From the NCBI GenBank assembly GCA_016342495.1, contig JAEIOG010000033.1, positions 1 through 46,900 of the forward strand: a DNA stretch of 46,900 nucleotides, given 5' to 3'. The stretch's first letter is position 1. Each line of letters opens with the position of its first letter. Below are positions 31,069 through 43,497 of the stretch, piece after piece. The notes under the pieces were generated by a model. That model worked only from the letters and a program-made list of their open reading frames with translations. It was not told the DNA's origin and did not search any database. Both the position numbers and the translations under genes were made by a program. This stretch comes from Phycisphaerae bacterium (GTDB lineage: Bacteria > Planctomycetota > Phycisphaerae > Sedimentisphaerales > SM23-30).

Positions 31069-32742
31069 TTGAACGCAGATTCCAAAAAACTCAAATGTTT
31101 ATGGGTAACTCAGAAGCCATCAGAGTCATTTGAAAATTTACTGACTAATTTTTTTGATGTTGAGCAAATAGGTGATATTTCACATTGGCTTAGAGAAAAC
31201 CATGAAGTGCATGATGCTGTTGTGATAGATCCGGAAATGTTCCGGGCATTGGCATCTGAATCTTTTTCTGGTCAGGCCATTGATATATTAAATACTATCA
31301 ATGAAGCGGTTCTGGTTCTGGACCGCCATGATAATATTCTCTGGGCAAACAAAATGGTCAAAGGTTTTCCTGATGAAATAAGACAAAATATTTCTCAGCA
31401 ATGTAGCCAGGGATTTGCTCATTTTGATAATTATCTTCAGGATGCCGGAGTTGATGTTCAAAAGCTTGCACCGTGTAAGTATGGTTACTTTAATGATAAA
31501 GCCAACCGTTATTTTGAAATTACTGTTTTTGCTATGCCTACAGATCAGTCAACGGTTCAGCAGGTCGCAGCAGTTGTCCGTGAATCTACTGCAAGGCGAA
31601 GGTTGCAGCAAAGAATTGATGCAATAGATCAGGCTGGACGAGAACTGGTAAGGTTGGAAGCTGAATCATTTGCACAGATGACAGCTGAGCAGCGAATTAC
31701 TTTGCTGCAGGAAAAAATAATAAAATATGCGCGCAAATTATTACGTTTTGATAATTTTGCTGTTTGGCTCGTCAATTCGAAAAAGAATAAGCTGGAAGTT
31801 TTGTTCGCCTTGGGTATCCCGATTGAATATTGTCAGGATATTTTTGTTAGTCCCGAAGGTAATGGCATTAGTGGCTATGTTGCCTCAACCGGGCGGAGCT
31901 ATATTTGTAATAACCCGGCTAATGATGAGCACTATCTTCCTGGGCTATCCAATTCAGCCAGTTCATTGACTGTTCCGTTGCGATTGAACGATAAAATTAT
32001 TGGAGTGCTTAATGTCGAATCCGGCACCGAAAAATTCTTTACTGAAGAAGATCGTCAGATGGCCGAGATTTTTGGCAGGTATATCGCCATTGCTATTAAT
32101 ATTCTTGATTTGGTAGTCGTTGAGCGTCATCAAACAACGGGTCAGGCGGTTGATATGCTTAATCAGTGTATCTCTGAACCAGTTAACCGCATTATTTCGC
32201 AGGCTTCTACTTGTCTGGATGAATCTATTGACCCAAAAGAGCTAAAACAAAGACTTAAACAAATCATTGATAGTGCTGGCAAAATAAAAACTTCAGTTTT
32301 GCAGATGCAGGCCGGTCCTCGCGGAATATTTGATATTGCCAACGCCACTGCGATAGGCCCAGAGGCCGCATTATGTGGTAAAAAAGTGTTAGTTGCCGAC
32401 GATGAAGATTTTATTCGCCAGACAATAGCCGATGTCGTTCAGCGGTATGGTTGTATAGCAGATACCGCAGCCGATGGCCAACTGGCGGTAAATATGCTTC
32501 AGCAAAAACAATATGATCTGGTAATTTCTGATATAAAGATGCCAAGAATTACTGGTTATGAGGTTTTTTCTCAGGCTCGCAAGCTTTATCCGGAAATTCC
32601 GGTTATTTTGATGACAGGTTTTGGTTATGACCCCAATCATTCGCTGGTTCGGGCCAACCGTGAGGGTTTGGATGCTATTTTATACAAACCTTTCAAGGCT
32701 GATCAGCTAATGGAAGAGGTTCGAAAAGCGTTTTCAAGTTAA
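31069..32742 (+). CDS. PAS-GAF-receiver signalling protein without kinase domain
   Basis: 557 residues from a TTG at 31069, chosen because GAGGGA lies 6 nt upstream; the TTG at 31057 overlaps that site. Order: an N-terminal receiver-like segment lacking clear phosphoacceptor residues (about 1-65), a PAS domain (about 72-175, ILNTINEAVLVLDRHDNILWAN), a coiled linker, and a GAF domain (about 205-345, FDNFAVWLVNSKKNKLEVLF...GISGYVAS). Then come helices resembling a histidine-kinase dimerisation region, and a C-terminal receiver domain (about 430-555) with ADDEDF, phosphoacceptor Asp488 in VISDIKMP, and YKPF. There is no HATPase domain and no GGDEF, EAL or DNA-binding output. It presumably senses a small molecule or redox state and passes the signal through another protein. 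Confidence 0.85.
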   Translation: MNADSKKLKCLWVTQKPSESFENLLTNFFDVEQIGDISHWLRENHEVHDAVVIDPEMFRALASESFSGQAIDILNTINEAVLVLDRHDNILWANKMVKGFPDEIRQNISQQCSQGFAHFDNYLQDAGVDVQKLAPCKYGYFNDKANRYFEITVFAMPTDQSTVQQVAAVVRESTARRRLQQRIDAIDQAGRELVRLEAESFAQMTAEQRITLLQEKIIKYARKLLRFDNFAVWLVNSKKNKLEVLFALGIPIEYCQDIFVSPEGNGISGYVASTGRSYICNNPANDEHYLPGLSNSASSLTVPLRLNDKIIGVLNVESGTEKFFTEEDRQMAEIFGRYIAIAINILDLVVVERHQTTGQAVDMLNQCISEPVNRIISQASTCLDESIDPKELKQRLKQIIDSAGKIKTSVLQMQAGPRGIFDIANATAIGPEAALCGKKVLVADDEDFIRQTIADVVQRYGCIADTAADGQLAVNMLQQKQYDLVISDIKMPRITGYEVFSQARKLYPEIPVILMTGFGYDPNHSLVRANREGLDAILYKPFKADQLMEEVRKAFSS

Positions 32743-32964
32743 GAACAGAGCTTGTTTTATCAAATTAATGCTAAAAACAACATTAATTCTGAATAAATTA
32801 CGCCTAAGGGCCGATAATAATATTATCATTGACGCCAGCGTCAAAACCTACTGTTCCCTTTAATATTGAGGTCAGAGGTTGGTATTTTAAGCATAAAATT
32901 GACTTTTGGTGTGGCCGTTATCATTTATATATAATTCAGATTTTCATTTTTTGAGGCACTCATT

Positions 32965-33426
32965 ATGTACCAGCACCTAACAGAAACTGCAAAAGATGTT
33001 CTTAAACTTGCTCAATCTTTGGCCCACCAGGATCATTTAGAATATGTTGGAACTGAGCATATTCTTCAGGCAATTATCCAAAAGGATACTGGTGTAGCGA
33101 TAAAAGTGCTCAAAAATAAGGGTGTCGGTCTGGATGAACTTCAGGATCGGATAGCTCAACTGGTGAAACGTTCTAATGAAGAAACCTGGGTGGTGGGAAG
33201 GTTACCGGGTTCACCACATTTCAGGGGAGTTGTTACATTAGCTATCAAAGAAGCGGAGAAATTTCAGGACAATGTTGTAGGCAGTGAATATTTGCTACTG
33301 GGTTTGTTACGCGAATCGGGCTGTATAGCAGAAAAGGCGTTGGCTGATTTTGGTATTACCTATAAAGATATTGCAGGGGAAGTTACATTTTTAAAGGGCA
33401 GTCCACTTGCCTCTAATGGAATTTAG
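32965..33426 (+). CDS. Standalone Clp N-terminal (ClpN) domain protein
   Basis: A 153-residue protein made of the two helical repeats of the Clp_N domain. Repeat 1 is YQHLTETAKDVLKLAQSLA...VGTEHILQAIIQ, and repeat 2 is FRGVVTLAIKEAEKFQDNVVGSEYLLLGLLRE. In ClpA/ClpC this domain docks adaptors and substrates. Here no AAA+ ATPase module follows, and the frame ends cleanly, so it resembles ClpS/ClpN-like free domains that may act as adaptor or competitor. GAGG precedes the ATG. It is separated from the signalling gene by 222 bases and has no clp gene nearby in this window. Confidence 0.88.
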   Translation: MYQHLTETAKDVLKLAQSLAHQDHLEYVGTEHILQAIIQKDTGVAIKVLKNKGVGLDELQDRIAQLVKRSNEETWVVGRLPGSPHFRGVVTLAIKEAEKFQDNVVGSEYLLLGLLRESGCIAEKALADFGITYKDIAGEVTFLKGSPLASNGI

Positions 33427-33922
33427 TGATATAGTTATAATAGATTAATAAGAGTTTTTATAATTTAAATAATTCAATTAGTATATTTTTTGCCTGACAG
33501 AGTTTGCTTGTGGCAGGGTCGGTATTTGTCTGGTATTTGTAAGTTATTGTGCAATACATACTTATATTCATTCATATTTCATTCCTGAAAATCATTTTGT
33601 ATATCTGGCGATTTGTTATTTTGCATTTAACTGGAAATGGCATCAGCTTTGATGTATAATGCGCAGCTATTGTGTGTATGTGTTCATACCCAAAATCCTC
33701 CGATGTTATTTACAGTAGGACTTCATTGCTGAAGATAATAATATCAGGACTGCAAACCAAGACGCTGATTTAACGTATAGAATGTTAGAGCGTTGCTGGA
33801 AAGTAAGGTTTTATTTACATAAACCGCCCAAAATTAAGTTATAATATAGAAATTTTTATTATGTCGCATAGTGTAGCGGCATTTTGACAATATAATTATC
33901 CCGAAACGATAGGACATAAACC
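33427..33922. other. Long leader region of the pilus operon
   Basis: AT-rich, no ORF. It contains a promoter candidate (33632-33660, listed). A second TTGACA at 33884-33889 has no fitting -10. The AGGA ribosome binding site of the first gene is at about 33911-33914. If the first promoter is used, the transcript has a leader of about 255 nt. Confidence 0.45.
33632..33660 (+). promoter_or_regulatory. Candidate promoter of the pilus operon
   Basis: TGGAAA (33632-33637), a 17-nt spacer, then a perfect TATAAT (33655-33660). The -35 matches consensus at four of six bases. It lies about 260 bases upstream of the first gene. Confidence 0.35.
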
Positions 33923-36355
<2,433 letters not shown>

Positions 36356-36422
36356 ACTAATTTGACTTTTATTTAAGTTTGATTTTTGTTAATAATTATT
36401 CTCGGAAGCGAGGTTTACAATA

Positions 36423-37832
36423 ATGGATTTTATTAAAAAAAATGTATTTCTGATAAGTTGTGTAGCGGTATGTCTTGTTGGTATAGGACTTCATGTTATG
36501 GGGTACTTAGGCAACGGGAAAAATAAAGGGCAGCTGGAACAGCTGGAAAAGAAAATTCAAGCTGTCAATTCGCTTAAAGTCGTTAAAAATGGTGTGATTG
36601 ATATTCTGGATAAAAATAAGAACGTTGTTCAGAAAGAATATGATGCCCTGATAGATACCGTTAAGAAATCAACAGCTCGAGAGCTTTTGAATCCTAAGGT
36701 GTTTCCCGAGCCTAAAGAAGTCAGGTCCAGTCAGATATATTATAAGAAATTCGCAGATGCGTATTGTGAAAAGATCGCAGAGCTTTTGGGACCAAATATG
36801 TTAAATGGTAAGGATAGGCCATCTGCTATTGAAGAAAAACAATACTTAGATAAGCATCTCAGTGGTTCGTCAGGACGAGGCACCGGTATGAATATGGGTA
36901 ATATGGGTATGGGTATGGGAGGTGGTGTATCCGCTGTACAAGGTGCTAAATCACCGGAAGAAAGTTTAAGAGAGGAATTACGTGGTAAACGGGCTCTTGA
37001 GATTTCAATTTATGCCAGCCCAGAATCATTTTGTGTTTATAATTATTGGAATAATCATGATGGTGATGCTTCTGTTCCAGAAGAGATTCAAAAGAATAGC
37101 TGGTTTACACTGGTAGCTTATTGGATTCAGCAGGATGTAGCATTAAGTATAGTCAATATGAATAAAGGAAATAATGTTTTTGAGAATCCTATTAAGCGTT
37201 TAGTGGAGGTATCTTTCTGTGGTCAAACAGTTACTCCAGGGGCTTCTTTGACACCAGGTAGAACATCGGTGGCCTCAAGTAGTGCTCGCAGTAATGCCAA
37301 GGCAACCGAACGAAAACCGGGTTCTGAAAACACTTTACCTTGTTATGTTATCAAGGCTGGAGTTTCTGCAGCTTCATCACGACCAGGGAGAGCAGCAACA
37401 ATAGGACCTGAAGCTAAACCAAGTGGTATTATTGCTGTGGGTTACACAAAGAATACCAGCGATGATCTGGTTGATATTGTGCAGTTTGAAATTGTGGCAG
37501 TGATAGATGCATCAAAAACTTTTGATTTTTTGAATGAATTAGAATCTGTTAAGGATGCCGGAAAGCCCGAACAGCGCAATCAAATAGCGGTGTTGGATTT
37601 TGAGGTTTCAGCAGTAGATTATACAGAAGAAAAAGCGGCTGGGTATATTTATGGTTCAGGGGCTTTATCTGTTGTTAATATTCTTTGCGAGTATAGATTT
37701 TTCAAGTCTGGCTATGAAGAATACAAACCTAAGCCAGTGAAAGATTTGCTCAATCCACCCAAAGATGATAAGCCTACAATTAGTCGAAGTGTGATAAAAC
37801 CTAAGAAACCAAAAAAAGATGATGATATGTAA
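36423..37832 (+). CDS. PilO-like inner-membrane protein of the pilus operon
   Basis: 469 residues. N-terminal transmembrane helix (about 8-28, VFLISCVAVCLVGIGLHVMGY), a Lys/Gln-rich coiled coil (about 30-85), then a periplasmic region. This topology and the place after the PilM-PilN fusion suggest PilO or a PilO-like partner; primary-sequence motifs are not decisive. A shorter Met/Gly-rich stretch lies at about 155-168 (MNMGNMGMGMGGG). The later part contains low-complexity Ser/Ala/Arg (about 280-320) and a Lys/Asp/Pro-rich C-terminus. GAGG precedes the ATG. The gene lies 67 bases after the first gene and 100 before the third. Confidence 0.65.
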   Translation: MDFIKKNVFLISCVAVCLVGIGLHVMGYLGNGKNKGQLEQLEKKIQAVNSLKVVKNGVIDILDKNKNVVQKEYDALIDTVKKSTARELLNPKVFPEPKEVRSSQIYYKKFADAYCEKIAELLGPNMLNGKDRPSAIEEKQYLDKHLSGSSGRGTGMNMGNMGMGMGGGVSAVQGAKSPEESLREELRGKRALEISIYASPESFCVYNYWNNHDGDASVPEEIQKNSWFTLVAYWIQQDVALSIVNMNKGNNVFENPIKRLVEVSFCGQTVTPGASLTPGRTSVASSSARSNAKATERKPGSENTLPCYVIKAGVSAASSRPGRAATIGPEAKPSGIIAVGYTKNTSDDLVDIVQFEIVAVIDASKTFDFLNELESVKDAGKPEQRNQIAVLDFEVSAVDYTEEKAAGYIYGSGALSVVNILCEYRFFKSGYEEYKPKPVKDLLNPPKDDKPTISRSVIKPKKPKKDDDM

Positions 37833-37932
37833 GCTAATGAGATAATCAGCTTTGGCGATATTGAATAAGTGATTATATATAGATAATACAGGCATTGAAT
37901 GTCTTTTAGTTATATTCAGAAGGAATTAAAAA

Positions 37933-39717
37933 ATGGCCAGAAAAATTAACATGAATTTGTTTGAGGCTCATGTAGAAAAATTAGCTATGGGGTTGGCGGC
38001 AGTGGCTTTTTTGCTGGTGTTGTATTTAGGCATAATCAGTCCAGCTGAAATTGCTGATAAATCTCCATATGAAGCTGCGCGGGAAGCTCAAAAGAAGGTT
38101 GAATCGCTAAAAGGTAGATTGTCTGAGCCGCTGGCAGCGGGCGAAGGGCCTCAATTGTTAGCTGATACTGGTGGTATTGATGAAATAATAAAGTCTAATG
38201 GTCTGGAAGAAATTAGAGTTGATATTGCTGGCTTGCCGGTTTATCAAATGTATCCAGGTGATGGTGGTCCCAAAGATAATCTAGAAATTCGTTTGCCGGA
38301 AGTTACCGAAGTTGCCCAGCTGACGGCCCCTAAGATGCAATTTACTCGCGCTAGAGCTATGATTCCAGAAGAAGTAAAACAAGACCAGACCGCTATGGCG
38401 GGTATGGGAATGGGAATGGGTATGGGTATGCCGGGAATGGGCATGACTGCGGGCGGAGTATCGGGTACAGCTGTCAAGGATATAGATTTTGTTAGCGTCG
38501 AAGCTGCTTTTGATATGGCCGCATGGCGAGAAGAATTTCGAAAACGCATGACCAGTGCTGATATACAAGGTGTTGAATTATTGGATACAACAGCTCAGGA
38601 AGCTGTTGTTGCAGTAGTTGAATTACAGAGAATGGAGCTTTTGGAAGATGGTCAGTGGGTAGGCCCTATTGTTGTTTCTCGGCTGAAAAATGATCCGATG
38701 GCAAAATTTGCTACAGCCCAAGAGCTTGCGTCTACACCTCATGCTGCTCTAAAAGTTAAGATGCAACAGACCAATGATAAAGCCCAGTTGGCATTGCTTC
38801 AACCCAAAGGTTATGATCTGGTTGGAACAGAACAGTGGAAACCCAAAACGCAGTCAAGTTCAAGCTCTGGCAGAGACCGAGACAATAATCGGCGTAATAA
38901 TCGCAATCAACGCCAAAACCAGCCAAATGATATGGGCATGGGCATGCCAGGAATGGGAATGCCTGGAATGGATGGAATGGGCATGGGAATGCCTGGCGTA
39001 GGTATGGGTAATACTACTGATGCTGAAGCTCAGGCAGAATTTGCTAAAAAAGATATGTTGATATGGGCTCATGATGATTCAGTGGAACCAGGCCATGTTT
39101 ATAAATATAGTATGAGGGTGGGTTTCTTTAATCCAATCGCTAAAAGTCCGCGTTTTGTCGCTGCCCAGAAAGAATTACAAAGTGCAATAATTTTATGGTC
39201 AAACTGGGTTGAACCAGGGAATTTGATTCAGATACCCCCTCGAACGGTTTTTTATCCTAAAGCCTCAACTTCTAAGAAAGACAATACTAAAGTGGTCAGA
39301 TTTGAAGTGGTGCATTATCATGCGGATAAATGGTTAAGAGAGACATTTGATGTTGCAGTTGGTTCTGAGATAGGTTCAGTTTTAGAAAAAACAATTGTAG
39401 CTGAGACAGATAATCGCCGTGGTGGCAGAGCCGCAGCCGGTGATATGGGGATGGGCATGCCGGGTATGGGAATGGCTGGTGCTGCTGCTGACCCAGCTGC
39501 TTCAGGAAAACAGGAAGTGGATTATCGAACCGGAGCAATTTTACTTGATATTATTCCGGATTCAGTGCATTGGGTTAAATCTGGCAGTAAAATGGTTAAA
39601 ATTGTCTGCGACGATATAGCTTTTCGTCAATCTGATGGAAAGGTAGTAAGATTGGGTACTGACAAAAAAACATGGCCCGATGAATTTGATAAGATGATAA
39701 AGAGTGCTCGAGATTAA
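37933..39717 (+). CDS. Third inner-membrane protein of the pilus operon, Met/Gly-rich
   Basis: 594 residues. A short cytoplasmic start (MARKINMNLFEAHVEK) and one transmembrane helix (about 18-36, MGLAAVAFLLVLYLGII) precede a large periplasmic part. Three Met/Gly-rich blocks occur at about 155-176, 334-359 and 504-517 (for example GMGMGMGMGMPGMGM). One lies next to an Arg/Asn-rich segment (RDRDNNRRNNRNQRQNQ). Between the blocks are beta-rich sections (VEPGHVYKYSMRVGFFNPI, VHWVKSGSKMVKIVCDD). I recognise no family; position suggests a PilP-like or accessory role. AAGGA precedes the ATG. A strong terminator follows 18 bases after the stop. Confidence 0.7.
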   Translation: MARKINMNLFEAHVEKLAMGLAAVAFLLVLYLGIISPAEIADKSPYEAAREAQKKVESLKGRLSEPLAAGEGPQLLADTGGIDEIIKSNGLEEIRVDIAGLPVYQMYPGDGGPKDNLEIRLPEVTEVAQLTAPKMQFTRARAMIPEEVKQDQTAMAGMGMGMGMGMPGMGMTAGGVSGTAVKDIDFVSVEAAFDMAAWREEFRKRMTSADIQGVELLDTTAQEAVVAVVELQRMELLEDGQWVGPIVVSRLKNDPMAKFATAQELASTPHAALKVKMQQTNDKAQLALLQPKGYDLVGTEQWKPKTQSSSSSGRDRDNNRRNNRNQRQNQPNDMGMGMPGMGMPGMDGMGMGMPGVGMGNTTDAEAQAEFAKKDMLIWAHDDSVEPGHVYKYSMRVGFFNPIAKSPRFVAAQKELQSAIILWSNWVEPGNLIQIPPRTVFYPKASTSKKDNTKVVRFEVVHYHADKWLRETFDVAVGSEIGSVLEKTIVAETDNRRGGRAAAGDMGMGMPGMGMAGAAADPAASGKQEVDYRTGAILLDIIPDSVHWVKSGSKMVKIVCDDIAFRQSDGKVVRLGTDKKTWPDEFDKMIKSARD

Positions 39718-39735
39718 AAAAAGAAGATATTAATG

Positions 39736-39764
39736 AACCCCGTATTAAAAGCGGGGTTTTTTTT
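39736..39764 (+). terminator. Rho-independent terminator of the pilus operon
   Basis: AACCCCG (39736-39742) pairs with CGGGGTT (39752-39758), followed by a run of eight T from 39757. Confidence 0.9.
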
Positions 39765-39978
39765 GTTTATATTTAATTACGTTATGATTTGGTTAATATG
39801 GCCTGCCCGTTTTTTAGAAAATGCAATGATAACAAAATCGAAATAGTTTGGCGATGGCCATATTACCTATATTGCTAATTTGCCATATTTGATGGTAATA
39901 AGGGCAAGATGCAGTGTTATGTGAATAAATAATTAAAAAAAAGGGACTTTTTTCTTTCAATTGTGGTTTTTTTCCGTT
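39765..39978. other. Intergenic region before the sRNA candidate
   Basis: AT-rich and without an ORF. It leads into a T-rich stretch containing the promoter candidate at 39956-39984. Nothing else was identified. Confidence 0.4.
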
Positions 39979-39984
39979 TATAAT
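39956..39984 (+). promoter_or_regulatory. Candidate promoter of an intergenic transcript
   Basis: A perfect TATAAT (39979-39984) lies 17 nt after a poor -35 (TTCAAT, three of six). There is no gene in the following 490 bases, but a strong terminator occurs at 40184-40226. Confidence 0.35.
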
Positions 39985-39990
39985 GGATAA

Positions 39991-40226
39991 AGTAAGGTAA
40001 TGCTCTCTTTAGAAATGTGTCGATTCCGACTTATCTGGTTTTCATGAGTTTGCCTGTTGGTTGATTTATAAGTTAATTTATAAAAGCTGTGTTTTCGGCA
40101 TATAGGCTTTTTGGCCTTGATAATAATAAAATAATGCGAAGAGAAATTTTCGTATAGCGATTCTCTTTTCTCCTCCTTTGCTTGGTGAGGCAGTGCAACC
40201 CCTCCTGTTACTGCTTCACCTTTTTT
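39991..40226 (+). ncRNA. Candidate small RNA upstream of uvrA
   Basis: Bounded by a perfect -10 box (39979-39984) and a strong rho-independent terminator, with no ORF between. It would be about 235 nt long. Besides the terminator it has a 7-bp hairpin (AAGAGAA 40139-40145, TTCTCTT 40161-40167) followed by a pyrimidine-rich, single-stranded-looking TTTCTCCTCC that could bind Shine-Dalgarno sequences. The uvrA start is 255 bases beyond the terminator. It matches no 6S, SRP, RNase P or tmRNA signature I know. It could also be an attenuated uvrA leader. Confidence 0.35.
40184..40226 (+). terminator. Orphan rho-independent terminator
   Basis: GGTGAGGCAG (40184-40193) pairs with CTGCTTCACC (40211-40220), ten pairs including one G-U that fits the + strand only, followed by six T (40221-40226). 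No upstream gene uses it, since the pilus operon already ends at 39764. Confidence 0.7.
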
Positions 40227-40481
40227 ATTTTAAATAAAAATCGGGTACATTTTAGAATAATATAATTGAAGAGAAAATAATTCATGTCTTTCTTTAAGTG
40301 TTTGTATAGAAGCTACTTATGGTTATTTATAAATTTGTCTGCCCAAAAAATACACACTTTTTATTTCCTAATAAATTCTTAAAGGGTTAGAATGAAGGTT
40401 TGCTCTATGAGTAGATAAGTGCGGTAGGGGGTTAAGTGCCACCTGAACCGATATTTTCAAACAGCAAGAGGATAGTCTTAG

Positions 40482-43286
40482 ATGACAGATAAGTATATAA
40501 ATGTAAGAGGTGCCAAAGAGCATAACCTCCGTAATATAAATGTTAGGATACCGCGTGATAAGGTCGTTATTGTTACTGGTTTGTCGGGTTCAGGAAAAAG
40601 TTCGCTGGCATTTGACACTATTTATGCTGAAGGGCAGCGGAAATATGTCGAGTCATTGTCAGCTTATGCCAGGCAGTTTCTTGAGCAGATGAAAAAACCT
40701 GATGTTGAATATATCGAAGGGTTGCCTCCTACTATAGCCATTGAACAGCGAAGTGGTGGGCGCAATCCTCGTTCGACGGTGGCGACCACAACTGAAATAT
40801 ATGATTATTTGCGTTTGCTTTTTGCCCGTGTAGGCCAGCCACATTGTTATGTTTGTGGCAAAGAGATACAGACTCAGCATGCTGGCAAGATAGTTGATGC
40901 TATTTTGAAGAATGACGATGGCAAAAAGATTCAGATCTGTGCGCCTCTGATTAGGGGACAAAAAGGTGAGCATCAGGAAATTCTCCGTCGGGTTCAGCGT
41001 GACGGCTTTGTGCGGGTTCGTGTTGATGGCGAATTTTATGAAGTTAAGGATATTCCTGACTTAAAGAAAAATAATCTGCATAATATTGAAGCTATTGTTG
41101 ACAGGTTGGGGGTTAAAGAAGCGATTCGGTCACGTCTTGCGGATTCGGTGGAGCTTGCTTTAAAGCATGGTGAAGGTTTGGTTCTTATCCTAAAACAGGA
41201 AGAAGATGAATCCTGGTCGGAAATGTATTATAGTGAAAAATATGCATGTCTGGATCATCCTGAAGTTAATATGCCGGAATTATCGCCACGCTGTTTCAGT
41301 TTTAACAGTCCGTATGGGGCGTGCAAAAGTTGCGATGGGCTGGGGACAATTCTGGAATTTGACGAAGAGTTGATCGTTCCAGATGTAAATATCTCGTTGG
41401 CTGACGGGGCGATTGATGCCTGGCGACGGGGCGGCAAGAGGATGAACATATTATACAATCGTGTCATCAAAGATTTTTGTGAAGAATTTGAGATTTTCCC
41501 GGATATGCCATATAAGAAAATTCCAGTTGCGACTCGTCGTATATTAATGTATGGCTCGGATAAAAGTAAATCTGGCTCTGAATTTGAGGGTGTTTTACCC
41601 AATCTTACCCGCCGTTTTCATAATACCGATAGTGAATTTGTAAAGACACGTTTGCATTCGTATATGTCTGAGCAGCCATGCCAGCATTGCGGTGGGGCGA
41701 GACTGCGGCCTGAATCACTGGCGGTAATGTTTCATGGCTATAATATTTGTGATATTACCCGGATGAGCATTGTCAATGCCAAGTCATTTTTCGATAGTGT
41801 TGAATTGCCTATTGAGCATATGAAAATCGCCCGCCCGATTCTTAAAGAAGTTCGCAATCGTCTGAGCTTTATGGTTAATGTGGGTTTGAGTTATCTTACC
41901 CTTGATAGAATGAGCGGGACGCTTTCTGGTGGTGAAGCCCAGCGTATTCGATTGGCGACGCAGGTTGGCTCGGCTTTAGTCGGGGTATGCTATGTGCTGG
42001 ATGAACCTTCGATCGGTTTGCATCATCGGGACAATCAAAAACTTATCAGCACTATGCGTTCTCTGGCTGATATGGGCAATACAGTTTTAGTTGTTGAACA
42101 TGATGAAGATACGATGCTGGAAGCTGATCATATTATAGATATAGGCCCAGGTGCCGGCCATCGTGGCGGTGAAATTATAGCTCAGGGCACCATTGAAGAT
42201 ATTATTAATTCCGAGCGGTCGATTACGGGTAAATTTCTGTCGGGTAAGCGCAAAATTTCATTGCCAGAAAAACGTCGCAAAGTTAATTTGAAATATTGTA
42301 TATCGATTCATGGCGTAACGCAGAATAATCTGCAAAATGTTGATGCGGCATTTCCTTTAGGCTGCTTCGTTTGCGTTACAGGGGTTTCAGGTTCGGGCAA
42401 AAGCTCACTGGTTCGCCAGGTGCTACTGCCGGCATTACGTCGCAAGCTTTATAATTCGCGCGAAAAACCTGGTCCGCATAAAAAACTGCTGGGCTTAAAT
42501 CGCATTGATAAAGTTATTCAGATTGACCAGAGCCCTATTGGCCGCACGCCTCGTTCTAATGCTGCGACTTATACAGGTGTTTTTGATCTGATTCGTAATC
42601 TCTTTAGCAAAACCCGTGAAGCAAAAATCAGGGGCTATACTCCTGGACGTTTCAGTTTTAATGTTAAAGGTGGCCGCTGTGAATATTGCCAGGGCCAAGG
42701 CACAAAGAAAATTGAAATGCATTTTTTGCCCGATGTTTATGTCGAATGTGAACAATGCAAAGGTACGCGTTATAACCGTGAAACGCTTGATATTAAATAT
42801 CGCGGCATGAATATTGCTGATATTCTTAATATGTCGGTGGCAGATGCGGTTAGCTTTTTTGATAATTTCCCGAAGATAAAACAAATGCTCCGTGCATTAT
42901 ACGATGTCGGTTTAGGTTATCTGGCTTTAGGTCAGGCATCGACTACTTTATCCGGTGGTGAAGCTCAGCGAGTTAAGCTTGCTTCTGAATTGGGTAAAAC
43001 TTCGACAGGCCATACGCTTTATGTTCTGGATGAGCCAACGACTGGTTTGCACTTTGCCGATATCCATATGCTTCTTAGCGTTTTGGACCGTTTAGTTGAT
43101 CGAGGTAATACTGTCGTGGTTATTGAGCATAATCTTGATGTGATAAAGGTAGCCGACCATATAATCGATTTGGGCCCGGAAGGTGGAGATGGTGGGGGTC
43201 AGATAATAGCTATTGGCACCCCTGAAGAAATAGCCGAAGTGCCGGAATCTTATACCGGTCAGTTTTTGAAACCGAAGTTGAAATAA
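40482..43286 (+). CDS. uvrA: Excinuclease ABC subunit A
   Basis: A 934-residue damage-recognition ATPase of nucleotide excision repair. It starts [18 protein letters not shown]. First Walker A is GLSGSGKSS (33-41), second GVSGSGKSS (about 634-642). Two ABC signatures ([13 protein letters not shown] and [13 protein letters not shown]) are each followed by Walker B VLDEPS/VLDEPT. The DNA-binding block [21 protein letters not shown] is present, and zinc sites include [15 protein letters not shown] and CEYCQGQG...CEQCKGTRY. The length is typical. AGAGGATAG precedes the ATG. The gene is single, ending at the shared terminator at 43344. Confidence 0.98.
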   Translation: MTDKYINVRGAKEHNLRNINVRIPRDKVVIVTGLSGSGKSSLAFDTIYAEGQRKYVESLSAYARQFLEQMKKPDVEYIEGLPPTIAIEQRSGGRNPRSTVATTTEIYDYLRLLFARVGQPHCYVCGKEIQTQHAGKIVDAILKNDDGKKIQICAPLIRGQKGEHQEILRRVQRDGFVRVRVDGEFYEVKDIPDLKKNNLHNIEAIVDRLGVKEAIRSRLADSVELALKHGEGLVLILKQEEDESWSEMYYSEKYACLDHPEVNMPELSPRCFSFNSPYGACKSCDGLGTILEFDEELIVPDVNISLADGAIDAWRRGGKRMNILYNRVIKDFCEEFEIFPDMPYKKIPVATRRILMYGSDKSKSGSEFEGVLPNLTRRFHNTDSEFVKTRLHSYMSEQPCQHCGGARLRPESLAVMFHGYNICDITRMSIVNAKSFFDSVELPIEHMKIARPILKEVRNRLSFMVNVGLSYLTLDRMSGTLSGGEAQRIRLATQVGSALVGVCYVLDEPSIGLHHRDNQKLISTMRSLADMGNTVLVVEHDEDTMLEADHIIDIGPGAGHRGGEIIAQGTIEDIINSERSITGKFLSGKRKISLPEKRRKVNLKYCISIHGVTQNNLQNVDAAFPLGCFVCVTGVSGSGKSSLVRQVLLPALRRKLYNSREKPGPHKKLLGLNRIDKVIQIDQSPIGRTPRSNAATYTGVFDLIRNLFSKTREAKIRGYTPGRFSFNVKGGRCEYCQGQGTKKIEMHFLPDVYVECEQCKGTRYNRETLDIKYRGMNIADILNMSVADAVSFFDNFPKIKQMLRALYDVGLGYLALGQASTTLSGGEAQRVKLASELGKTSTGHTLYVLDEPTTGLHFADIHMLLSVLDRLVDRGNTVVVIEHNLDVIKVADHIIDLGPEGGDGGGQIIAIGTPEEIAEVPESYTGQFLKPKLK

Positions 43287-43343
43287 ATATCAATACCAAT
43301 GCGGGAAGTTGTGGCATATATTGATTGATTTGACCCAAGAAAA

Positions 43344-43373
43344 AAGGGCATAGCGAGTCGGCGCTATGCCCTT
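43344..43373. terminator. Bidirectional terminator between uvrA and the YbaK-type gene
   Basis: A 12-bp perfect stem (AAGGGCATAGCG 43344-43355, CGCTATGCCCTT 43362-43373), loop AGTCGG. It lies between convergent genes, with A-rich sequence on one side and T-containing sequence on the other, so it can serve both. Confidence 0.8.
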
Positions 43374-43497
43374 ATATTCTCTAACTCTGCCAAAAAATAA
43401 ATGCAGAGATTTTTAGAGTTATAAAACCGTGTTCATACAGCTATAACCCAAAAGCAGACCATTCTAATTCAAATCACCAAATAATATATTGTTCTTA

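Noticed and set aside
31069-32742. Hybrid histidine kinase
   Set aside because: The N, G1 and G2 boxes of a HATPase domain are absent. Only helices resembling a dimerisation region are present before the receiver domain.
33884-33912. Second promoter with perfect TTGACA directly before the PilM gene
   Set aside because: No acceptable -10 at 16-18 nt spacing, and transcription would start almost on the start codon while a good ribosome binding site would be lost.
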